A model generated the notes under the pieces. That model was not told where the DNA came from, made no database searches, and worked only from the letters and a program-made list of their open reading frames with translations. A stretch of DNA of 64,000 bases from Streptomyces sp. MST-110588 (GTDB lineage Bacteria; Actinomycetota; Actinomycetes; Streptomycetales; Streptomycetaceae): NCBI RefSeq assembly GCF_022695595.1, contig NZ_CP074380.1:5648001-5712000 (forward strand). The letters run 5' to 3'. Position numbers and translations under genes: made by a program. Position 1 is the stretch's first letter. The number at the start of each line of letters is the position of its first letter. This document shows, one piece after another, positions 19,309 through 27,247 of the stretch.

Positions 19309-19812
19309 CTACCGGCTCGGTCGCGTACGGACCGGGTAGGTGGCCACCGAGACCCCGGCGTCGTCCAGGCAGCCGCCCGTCTCCAGGTCGAAGCGCTGCT
19401 TGAGGAGGGGCGAGGCGACGAAGGGTCGGCCGGCCGCCGTGCCCGTCAGCCCGCGGGAGAGGACGTAGGCGCCGGTGAAGGGGTCGCGGTTGGCGATCGC
19501 GTACAGATGTCCCGCGCGGTCCAGGAAGACGGCGGCCTGCGCGCCGCCGGGCAGTAGGGCGGCGACACCCCGGCCGGGCGTGAGGGCGGCGGTGGAGCAC
19601 ACCGGGAACCAGCCGTCGCCGGTGCGGATTTCGACGGTGGCCCCGGTGGTCCCGGTGGTCGCGGTGGCCGCGGCCACCGCGCCGGCCGTCACCGGCACCT
19701 GCGTGGCCGTTGCGGCTGCTGTGTCTGCCGTGACTGCCGTGTCTGCCGTAGCCGCCATATCTGCCGTAGCCGTCGTGTCTGCCGTGGTCGCCGTCATCGT
19801 CGTGGTCGTCAT
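19309..19812 (-). CDS. nirD: Nitrite reductase (NADH) small subunit
   Basis: Small subunit of assimilatory nitrite reductase, 167 residues; a Rieske-fold domain without iron-sulfur ligands, typical of NirD. The conserved part starts near residue 60 (EIRTGDGWFPVCSTAAL) and includes AVFLDRAGHLYAIANRDPFTG, GRPFVASPLLKQRFDLETG and CLDD. The first 58 residues are a Thr/Ala/Asp repeat (TADTTATADMAATADT) from 9-18 bp DNA repeats. The ATG shares its A with the last base of the nirB stop (TGATG), so the two are translationally coupled. Confidence 0.9.
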   Translation of the reverse strand: MTTTTMTATTADTTATADMAATADTAVTADTAAATATQVPVTAGAVAAATATTGTTGATVEIRTGDGWFPVCSTAALTPGRGVAALLPGGAQAAVFLDRAGHLYAIANRDPFTGAYVLSRGLTGTAAGRPFVASPLLKQRFDLETGGCLDDAGVSVATYPVRTRPSR

Positions 19813-22501
19813 CAGGCGGTGCTTCCTTCCAGGGTGCGTACGGGCAGGACGGGCCCCGCCAGCAGGTCCGTGTCCGGCTTGATCTGGTCCCGCTCGGGCA
19901 CGAAGCGCACGGCCGGGTCAGGGGTGTCCGGGGCGTTGACGAAGGACACGAAGCGCGCCAGCCGCTCGGGGTCGGCCAGGGTCTGCGCCCATTCGTCCCG
20001 GTAGTGCGCGACATGCGCGGCCATCAGCGACTCCAGTTCCTCACACAGCCCCAGGGAGTCGTGGACGACGACGTCACGTACGTGGTCCAGGCCGCCCTCG
20101 ATGCGCTCCAGCCAGGCCGCCGTGCGCTCCAGGCGGTCCGCGGTGCGGATGTAGAACATCAGGAAGCGGTCGATCAGCCGGATCAGTTCCGCGTCGGAGA
20201 GGTCCTGGGCGAGCAGGTCGGCGTGGCGCGGGTCGGCGCCGCCGTTGCCGCCGACGTACAGGTTCCAGCCCTGGGCGGTGGCGATCACCCCGAAGTCCTT
20301 TCCGCGCGCCTCCGCGCATTCACGGGCGCAGCCGGAGACGGCCGCCTTGAGTTTGTGCGGCGAGCGCAGCCCTCTGTAACGCAGTTCCAGATCGATGGCC
20401 ATACGGACCGAGTCCTGCACGCCGTAGCGGCACCAGGTCTGTCCCACGCAGGACTTCACGGTGCGCAGCGCCTTGCCGTACGCGTGCCCGGACTCGAAGC
20501 CCGCCTCCACCAGCCTCGCCCAGATCCGCGGCAGTTGGTCGACGCGGGCGCCGAACAGGTCGATGCGCTGACCCCCGGTGATCTTCGTGTAGAGGCCGAA
20601 GTCACGGGCGACCTCGCCGAGGACGATCAGCTTCTCCGGAGTGATCTCGCCGCCGGGAACGCGCGGCACCACCGAGTAGGAGCCGTTCTTCTGGAGGTTG
20701 GCCAGGAAGTGGTCGTTGGTGTCCTGGAGGGCGGACTGCTCGCCGTCCAGGACGTAGCCGCTGGCACCGAGCGCGGGAGCGAGGGAGGCGATGATCGAGG
20801 CGACGGCCGGTTTGCAGATGTCACAGCCGTCGCCGTCCCGGGCCTGGGGACGGCCGTGGGATTCCAGGAGCGCGGCGAAGGAGGTCAGCCGCCGGGTCAG
20901 CACGATCTCGTACAGCTCGGCGCGGGTGTGCGGGAAGCAGCCGCACAGGCCGGGGTCCACGGTCACGCCGCCGGCCGCCAGCTCGTCGTTGACCAGGGTG
21001 GTCAGGACCTTGACGCAACTGCCGCAGCCGGTACCGGCCTTGGTGCACTTCTTCACCTCGGGAACGGTGGTGCAGGAGTGCTCGGACACGGCGGCACGGA
21101 TGGTGCCCTTGGTGACGTTGTGGCAGTTGCATACGACCGCGTCGTCGGGGAGCGCGGACGGGCCCAGGGCGGCGGGCGCGCCCACCCCGGCGGGCAGGAC
21201 GAGCTGCCCGGGGCCAGGGGCGGGACGGTGCCGGTCAGCGGGCGAAGGGTGCCGTAGGACTCCGCGTCCCCGACCAGGACACCGCCGAGCAGCTCGCCCG
21301 CGGCGCCGATGACCAGCTTCTTGTAGACGCCGGAACGCGAGTCGGAGTAGACGACGTCCAGGCAGCCGGGGGTGGTGCCGTGCGCGTCCCCGAAGGAGGC
21401 CACGTCCACGCCCAGCAGCTTGAGTTTGGTGGAGGTGTCGGCGCCGGTGAAGGGGGCGGCCGTGGTGTCGCCGGCGATGGCGCCGGCGGCGGTCCGGGCC
21501 ATCTCGTACCCGGGCGCCACCAGGCCGTAGACCATGCCGTCCGACGCCAGCGCGCACTCGCCGATCGCGTAGACCGCCGGGTCGGCCGTACGGCAGCGCT
21601 CGTCGACGACGATGCCGCCGCGCTCGCCGACGTCAAGGCCGCACTCGCGGGCGAGCTGGTCACGGGGCCGCACGCCCGCCGAAAAGATCACCAGGTCGGT
21701 GTCGATCCGGGACCCGTCCGACAGCTCCATGGCGGTCACCGCGCCGCCCTCGTCCGCGACGATCTTTTTGCCGCCGACGCCGGTGTGGACGATCAGCCCC
21801 ATCTCCTGGACCGTACGGCGCAGCGCACCACCGCCGCCCTCGTCCACCTGGATGGCCATCAGCCGCGAGTTGAACTCCACGATATGGGTTCGCAGCCCCA
21901 GCCCCTTAAGGGCGCCGGCCGCCTCCAGACCGAGCAGGCCGCCGCCGACGACCGTGCCGGTGCGGGCGTTCTTCGCGTACGACTCGATGGCCAGGAGGTC
22001 CTCGACCGTACGGTAGACGAAGCAGCCCGCGCTGTCCTTGCCGGGGACCGGCGGTACGAAGGGGTAGGAGCCGGTGGCCAGCACGAGGGTGTCGTAGGTG
22101 ACGGTCAGCCCGGAGCGGGCGGTGACCGTACGGGCCGCGCGGTCGATGGCGACGGCCGGGTCCGCCAGGTGGGCTTCGATGCCGTGCCGGGCCATGAAGT
22201 CCGGGGGCGTGAGGGAAAGGTCCTCGGGCGTACGGCCGGAGAAGTACGAGGTGAGCTGCACCCGGTCGTAGGCGGGGCGCGGCTCCTCGCACAGCACGAC
22301 CACCCGGGCCCGCTCGGTGACGCCGCGGTCGGCGAGGGCTTCGAGGAACCGCTGGCCGACCATGCCGTGGCCGACGAGAACGATGGTGGGGGCGTTCGTG
22401 GCGGTGTTCGTGGCGGTGTTCATGGGGGTGCTCGTGGCGGCATTCATGGAGGCGGGTGTGGAGGCCGTCGTAGGGGTGGGCGGGTGCGCGGGAGTGGGCA
22501 T
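19812..22501 (-). CDS. nirB: Nitrite reductase (NADH) large subunit, one frameshift in this sequence
   Basis: Siroheme and 4Fe-4S enzyme that reduces nitrite to ammonium. The N-terminal half (22501 to about 21210) has the FAD/NADH fold (TIVLVGHGMVGQRFLEAL, GGGLLGLEAAGAL); the C-terminal half has the 2Fe-2S BFD-like motif CNCHNV...GCGSC and the siroheme motifs CVGQTWCRYG and SGCARECAE. The halves are in different frames; adding one C to the CCC run at 21207-21209 joins them as PLAPGQLVLPAG, giving about 896 residues, the expected length. Probably a run-length error. GGAGG lies 9 bases before ATG 22501. The N-terminus carries a repeat (MNTATNTATNAP) encoded by five 12-bp DNA units (22394-22453). 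Confidence 0.9.
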
Positions 22502-22502
22502 A

Positions 22503-23849
22503 TCAGCAGCCTCCGTCGGTGGTGAGCAGGTGGAGCGGCGGTGTGGAGGGCAGCGGCTCGTCGCCCTCCCACGCGCGGGCGAGCGCGCCGACGGCGGCGA
22601 GGTCGCCCAGGAGGATGCCGCCTACGAGACGGTCGCCGCGGACCACGACCTTGCGGTACGCGCGCCGGGTGGCGTCACTGAGGCGGATCACCTCGTCCCC
22701 GGGGGCGGGATCGGTCTCGCCGAACGCGGCCAGGTCCAGGGGGCCGGAGCCGTTGAGGGTCAGGCGGGTCAGGGCCCGGGTTCCGGTGTAACGGGCCGGG
22801 CGGCCGGTCAGGTGGTCCGCGAGGACATCGGCCTGTTCCAGGGCCGGGCCGGCCAGTCCGTACACCACGCCGCGGTGTTCGGCACAGTCGCCGATGGCGT
22901 GGATGCGGGGGTCGCAGGTGCGCAGCGTGTCGTCGACGACGACGCCGGTGCGTACGGTCAGGCCGGCGGCGGTGGCCAGACCGGTACGGGGACGGACGCC
23001 GCAGGCCAGGACGACGAGGTCGGCGGCCAGCTCGTAGCCGTCGGCGAGGATGACACCGCGTACGGCGGGGGCGGCGGATGCATCCGCGGCAGTGGCCGCG
23101 GCTGACGTGGCCCGGGCGGCGGATACGGCTGCCGTGCCGGGGGCGGCACCCGCAACTTCCGTGCGCAGGCCCCGTACCCGGCACTGGGTGTGCACCTCCA
23201 CACCCAGGCCCGTCAGATGGTCGTGCAGCAGCTCGGCCGCACCGGCGTCCAGTTGGCGCTCCATCAGGCGCTCGCCCTGCTGGACGAGGACCACCTGGAC
23301 ACCGCGCTCGGCCAGCCCGCGGGCGGCCGACACGCCGAGCAGCCCGCCGCCGATCACCACGGCCCGTACACCGGGGCAGGCTGCGGTGGCCAGCGCCCGG
23401 CAGTCGGCCAGGGTGCGGAAGGGGTGGACGCCCTCCGGCAGGCCGCCGTCCGGGCACCGGCCGTCCGGGCACCGGCCGTCTGACAGGCCGCCGTGGCCCA
23501 GGCCGCGCAGCGCGGGAAGCACCGGATTGGAGCCGGTGGCCAGTACGAGGGTGTCGTACGGGATACGCTGCCCGTCGTCGCAGAGCACCACCCGGTCCGC
23601 ACGGTCGACGCGGAGCGCCCGCACCCCGCGCCGGAAGGCCGCGGCGGGCTCGGGCAGCGCGATGACCTCGGGCGCGTACCGCCCGGCCAGGACCTCCGCC
23701 AGCAGCACCCGGTTGTAGGGGGCGCAGGGCTCCTCACCGATGACGGTGAGGGCGAGGCCCGGCCGCGCGGCGGCGCCGAGCCGCTGTACGAGCCGGGCGG
23801 CAGCCATTCCGCCGCCGATCACCACCACACGCCGTTCTTCGGGGGCCAT
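22503..23849 (-). CDS. FAD/NAD(P)-dependent oxidoreductase, NirB N-terminal type
   Basis: Flavoprotein of 448 residues similar to the pyridine-nucleotide half of NirB, first gene of the nitrite operon. It has VVVIGGGMAAARLVQRL, PYDTLVLATGSNPVLP, AVVIGGGLLGVSAARGLAE and IHAIGDCAEH. It ends one base before the nirB start region (TGATATG). Streptomyces nir operons commonly have two NirB-like genes; this one may pass electrons to nitrite or nitrate reductase. It contains two low-complexity inserts: GRCPDGRCPDGG (a repeated CCGTCCGGGCACCGG unit) and an Ala-rich stretch near residue 245. A GlnR-type site lies just upstream. Confidence 0.88.
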   Translation of the reverse strand: MAPEERRVVVIGGGMAAARLVQRLGAAARPGLALTVIGEEPCAPYNRVLLAEVLAGRYAPEVIALPEPAAAFRRGVRALRVDRADRVVLCDDGQRIPYDTLVLATGSNPVLPALRGLGHGGLSDGRCPDGRCPDGGLPEGVHPFRTLADCRALATAACPGVRAVVIGGGLLGVSAARGLAERGVQVVLVQQGERLMERQLDAGAAELLHDHLTGLGVEVHTQCRVRGLRTEVAGAAPGTAAVSAARATSAAATAADASAAPAVRGVILADGYELAADLVVLACGVRPRTGLATAAGLTVRTGVVVDDTLRTCDPRIHAIGDCAEHRGVVYGLAGPALEQADVLADHLTGRPARYTGTRALTRLTLNGSGPLDLAAFGETDPAPGDEVIRLSDATRRAYRKVVVRGDRLVGGILLGDLAAVGALARAWEGDEPLPSTPPLHLLTTDGGC

Positions 23850-23872
23850 GCCCAGCAGCCTGCGAGACCGCT

Positions 23873-23899
23873 GTTACCGACCCGTAACTTCACTGTTTC
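23873..23899. promoter_or_regulatory. GlnR-type binding site upstream of the nitrite operon
   Basis: Plus-strand GTTAC (23873-23877), six bases, GTAAC (23884-23888), six bases, GTTTC (23895-23899). On the operon strand this reads GAAAC-n6-GTTAC-n6-GTAAC, matching the streptomycete GlnR box arrangement of 5-mers with 6-base spacers. It starts 24 bases upstream of the first start codon. nirBD is a known GlnR target in S. coelicolor. The rest of the 23850-24159 gap shows nothing else I can name. Confidence 0.8.
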
Positions 23900-24159
23900 G
23901 CCGGGGGAACGCCGTCCTCATCGGGCAGGTGTGCGGGGTGTGAGGGGGCGTGCGGGGGAGGGGCGGAGCCGCGAGGGCGCCAGGACCGCGTGCCGCAGGT
24001 GGGGCAAGGGGTGGGGTAAACCGAACCTCCCATTGCCGTGGAGACACGATCGTGCAGCGGCGCGTGTTCCGGAAGTCTTGAGGCACAGGTTCTTTCCGTT
24101 GCCACCGCACGTCCGCACGTCCGTACTTCCGTTGTCCCGCTTCCAGCGAGGTTTCCGCC

Positions 24160-24780
24160 ATGAGCACCGCACCGCAGTCGATCGCCCCCGTCCACCGCGC
24201 CCCCCTGGACGCGGGGAAGGAATTCCTGCGCACCCCGTTCCGGCAGGCGACCTGGCGGCGGGTGGCCTATCTGCTGCTGGCGCCCTTCGTGGGCGTACTG
24301 TGCCTGCTGCTGGCGCTGGTCGGCGGCCCGGCCGGGCGGATCCAGCGCTCCGTGGCACGGACGCTGCTGGGCGTGCAGGCCGGTGAGCCCGAGCGCACCG
24401 GGCCGCTCGCCCTCGCGCACGCCGTGATCAGCCTTCCCCTCAACTTCGTGGCCGCCGTGGTGACGGTCTACGGCTGGTCGATCGTCCCCATGAACCTCGG
24501 CTGGCCGCTGCGCCCGCTGATAGGCATGAGCGCCGACCCCACCGACGCCTGGGGCGGCCCGACCCTGGCCGGCGCCTGGGCGCTGCATGCCGTCGGCGGC
24601 GGCATCGGCTTCATGCTCCTCATGCCGTGGATCTGCCGTGGCCTGACCGCCCTCCAGGGCAAGCTCGTCGTCAGCCTGCTGGGCGGGCGCCGTACCGGGT
24701 ACGGCTGGATCACCGGCCTCGCGTTGCTGGTCGCCGCCGCGGGCGCCGCTCTGGCCGTACCCGTCATCCACCAGCTCTAG
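24160..24780 (+). CDS. Sensor-domain membrane protein
   Basis: 206-residue protein with four hydrophobic segments, resembling the putative sensor domain found at the N-terminus of streptomycete NarL-type histidine kinases, including the next gene. Visible are FRQATWRRVAYLLLAPFVG and, at the C-terminus, GRRTGYGWITGLALLVAA. It has no kinase part. It lies in the same direction as the kinase and regulator and may be the split sensor of that system. Its TAG stop is also the end of a CTAG target duplication of an inserted 161-bp element. Confidence 0.75.
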   Translation: MSTAPQSIAPVHRAPLDAGKEFLRTPFRQATWRRVAYLLLAPFVGVLCLLLALVGGPAGRIQRSVARTLLGVQAGEPERTGPLALAHAVISLPLNFVAAVVTVYGWSIVPMNLGWPLRPLIGMSADPTDAWGGPTLAGAWALHAVGGGIGFMLLMPWICRGLTALQGKLVVSLLGGRRTGYGWITGLALLVAAAGAALAVPVIHQL

Positions 24781-24945
24781 GGCGCTTCTGACGGATCTCC
24801 GCGGCCTCGCGACGCCCGGCACGCACCCTCGCCGCACGGCGCAAAGGGACAGGTGGCTCCGCCACATGACCCTTCACACCGCACGCCGAGCGCACGCACC
24901 GAACACCGCTCCGTCTTCCACGGAGATCCATCAGAAACGCCCTAG
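24777..24945. mobile_element. MITE-like element (161 bp) with 21-bp terminal inverted repeats and CTAG duplications
   Basis: The ends 24781-24801 and 24921-24941 are inverted copies (19 of 21 identical; the left begins GGCGCTTCTGACGG). They are flanked on both sides by CTAG (24777-24780 and 24942-24945), the expected 4-bp target duplication of IS5-type elements (YTAR). The inside has no transposase, only a small hairpin GTGGC-TCC-GCCAC. It looks like a non-autonomous relic of an insertion sequence that landed exactly on the stop codon of the sensor gene. Confidence 0.75.
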
Positions 24946-24981
24946 GCCGAGCCACCGGCTCATCGGCTCTAGGTTGAAACC

Positions 24982-26442
24982 ATGCACGATCCGCTCGACC
25001 CACAAAAATCACACAAACCGTACGGCCTGAAGAACCCTCATAACGCGCACTACTCGCACATATCAGCCACTTTGACGGCCCCCCGTCCGGCCGGCCGGAC
25101 CCTTGCCCCGCTCACCCGGGCCCTGCTCGCCGCTCCGTTCAGCAGGCGCAGTCTGTCCGTTCTGCTGTACGCACTGCTCGCGCTGCCGCTCGGGCTGGCG
25201 GGGGCGGTGTTGGTGGCTGTGGGGCTGCTGGTCGGGGTGGTGCTGTCCTGGACGGCGGCCGGGCCCTGGGTCGTGGCGTTGACCGTACGGGGTGCGCTGG
25301 CGCTGGGGGAGGTCCAGCGCAGGCTGGCACGTGGGCTGCTGGGCCTGCGGATCGACCCGCCGGTGCGCCGTGGACGCGGTGCGCCGGGCGCCTTCGGGTG
25401 GCGGCGGTCCGTGCTCGGGGACCGGGCGGGCCGGCGGGCCGTCGGCTACGTCCTGGCCGCACCGTTCAGCGCGGTCCCGGCGGTCCTGGCCGTGGGCGTC
25501 GGCTACGTCTACGGGGTGCTGCTGACCCTCCACCCCGTCCTGCAGCGCTGGAACTACACCACCGTGCACGACCCCGACGGCACCGTACGCCATGTGTCGC
25601 TGCCGGTCGGCGACGGTGTGTTCGACCACTGGCCCGGGTGGCTGGTCCCGGTCTGCGCCGGGCTGCTGCTTCTGTTGTTCTCCCCCCGGCTGGTGTACGG
25701 GGCGCTGGCTCCGCACCGCGCGCTGATCACGGCGCTGCTCGGGCCCAGCGCCGCCGACCGGCGCATCCGTACGCTGGAGGAGACCCGCGCCCGGGCCGTC
25801 GACGACGCCGCCGCCACCCTGCGCCGCATCGAGCGCGATCTGCACGACGGCACCCAGGCCCGGCTCGTCGGCCTGGGCATGCACCTCACCATGATCCGCG
25901 AAATGATCGTGGCGGGCGCCGGCCGGCAGGACCTGCTGACCGTCGTGGAGACCGCGCAGGGCAACGCCAAGCAGGCCGTCGCCGACCTCCGCCACCTCGT
26001 CAAGGGCATCCATCCGCCCGCCCTGGACCAGGGGCTGGACACCGCGCTGGGCACGCTCGCCGCCGACAGCCCGCTGCCCGTCACCCTCACCACCGACCTC
26101 GGCACCGATACGGGCACGGGCGCCGGCCGCCGCCTCGCCCCGGCCATCGAGTCCATCGCCTACTTCTGCGCCGCCGAACTCCTGGCCAACGTGGTCAAGC
26201 ACAGTGGCGCCCATACCGCCGGAATCCGGGTGAGCGCCCGCGACGGTGTGCTGCGGCTGTCCGTACGGGACGACGGACGCGGTGGCGCGGTGGTGGGCGC
26301 GGGCAGCGGCCTGAGCGGTCTGCTGGCCCGTGTCCGTACCGTCGACGGGACGCTGACCTGCGACAGCCCGCCCGGAGGGCCTACGGTGGTCTCCGTCGTA
26401 CTCCCCGACCTCCCTGACCACAACAGCCACATCGACCGATAG
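24982..26442 (+). CDS. Two-component histidine kinase (NarL type)
   Basis: Sensor kinase of 486 residues. Residues about 40-260 form a membrane sensor domain with several helices; the dimerisation motif with the phospho-accepting His is RRIERDLHDGTQARLVGLGM; the ATPase domain has ELLANVVKHSGAH (N box) and LSVRDDGRGG, GSGLSGLLARV (G boxes). The response regulator gene follows 14 bases later. ATG 24982 has no ribosome site, but TAGGTT lies exactly six bases before it, suggesting a leaderless transcript starting just past the MITE. Confidence 0.92.
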   Translation: MHDPLDPQKSHKPYGLKNPHNAHYSHISATLTAPRPAGRTLAPLTRALLAAPFSRRSLSVLLYALLALPLGLAGAVLVAVGLLVGVVLSWTAAGPWVVALTVRGALALGEVQRRLARGLLGLRIDPPVRRGRGAPGAFGWRRSVLGDRAGRRAVGYVLAAPFSAVPAVLAVGVGYVYGVLLTLHPVLQRWNYTTVHDPDGTVRHVSLPVGDGVFDHWPGWLVPVCAGLLLLLFSPRLVYGALAPHRALITALLGPSAADRRIRTLEETRARAVDDAAATLRRIERDLHDGTQARLVGLGMHLTMIREMIVAGAGRQDLLTVVETAQGNAKQAVADLRHLVKGIHPPALDQGLDTALGTLAADSPLPVTLTTDLGTDTGTGAGRRLAPAIESIAYFCAAELLANVVKHSGAHTAGIRVSARDGVLRLSVRDDGRGGAVVGAGSGLSGLLARVRTVDGTLTCDSPPGGPTVVSVVLPDLPDHNSHIDR

Positions 26443-26456
26443 GAACCCCACCGGCC

Positions 26457-27107
26457 ATGCGTGTCGTCATCGCCGAGGACTCCGTGATCCTGCGCGACGG
26501 GCTCGTCCAGCTTCTCGCCCTGCGCGGCGTGGAGGTGGCCGCCGCCGTCGGCGACGCCGCCGCGCTGCTGGCCGCCGTCGCCCAGCACACCCCGGACGCC
26601 GCCGTCATCGACATCCGGCTGCCGCCCACCCAGACCGACGAGGGGCTGCGGGCGGCCCTGGAGATCCGCCGTACCGCGCCGGGCGTGGGCGTGCTGATCT
26701 TCTCCCAGTACGTGGAGACCAAGTACGCCGCACAGTTGCTGGGCGACGGCGGCGCGGGCGTCGGCTACCTGCTCAAGGAACGCGTGGTGGACATCGGCGA
26801 GTTCGTCGGCGCGCTGGAACGGGTCGCGGCCGGCGGCACCGCGCTGGACCCCGAGGTCATCTCCCAGCTCTTCGGCGCGAGCCGCCGGGCGACGGCGCTG
26901 GACACCCTGACCCCGCGCGAACGGGAGGTGCTGTCCCTGATGGCCCAGGGCCATACGAACCAGGCCATCGCCGAAGCCTTCGTCGTCACGGAACGGGCGG
27001 TGGAGAAGCACATCGCGAACATCTTCACCAAGCTGGACCTGCCGCCTTCGGGGACGCAGCACCGCCGGGTGCTGGCGGTGCTGCGCTACCTGGAGGCGGC
27101 CGGCTGA
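26457..27107 (+). CDS. Two-component response regulator, NarL/LuxR type
   Basis: 216-residue regulator, partner of the kinase just upstream. The receiver domain starts MRVVIAEDSVILRDGL with acidic residues, the phospho-accepting Asp in AAVIDIRLPP (near residue 45), and the Lys in YLLKERV. The C-terminal DNA-binding domain is classic LuxR: LTPREREVLSLMAQGHTNQ, then AVEKHIANIFTKLDL. Target genes are unknown; the transcription unit appears to end here. Confidence 0.95.
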   Translation: MRVVIAEDSVILRDGLVQLLALRGVEVAAAVGDAAALLAAVAQHTPDAAVIDIRLPPTQTDEGLRAALEIRRTAPGVGVLIFSQYVETKYAAQLLGDGGAGVGYLLKERVVDIGEFVGALERVAAGGTALDPEVISQLFGASRRATALDTLTPREREVLSLMAQGHTNQAIAEAFVVTERAVEKHIANIFTKLDLPPSGTQHRRVLAVLRYLEAAG

Positions 27108-27247
27108 CCCGCCGCCCGCCTCCTCGGCTCACCCGGTGCGTACGGTACGGGTGCGGGCGCCCGGTTCGTGCAGTACAGGTGCGGGGCGCCCGGTTCGTAC
27201 GGGCAGAAGTCACCCGATGCCTACGGGTGCGGGCAACCCCGGCCGGC

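Noticed and set aside
27130..27230. Direct repeat GTGCGGGCGCCCGGTTCGT as an attachment site
   Set aside because: Only two close copies about 35 bases apart with no element between them; more likely another tandem duplication.
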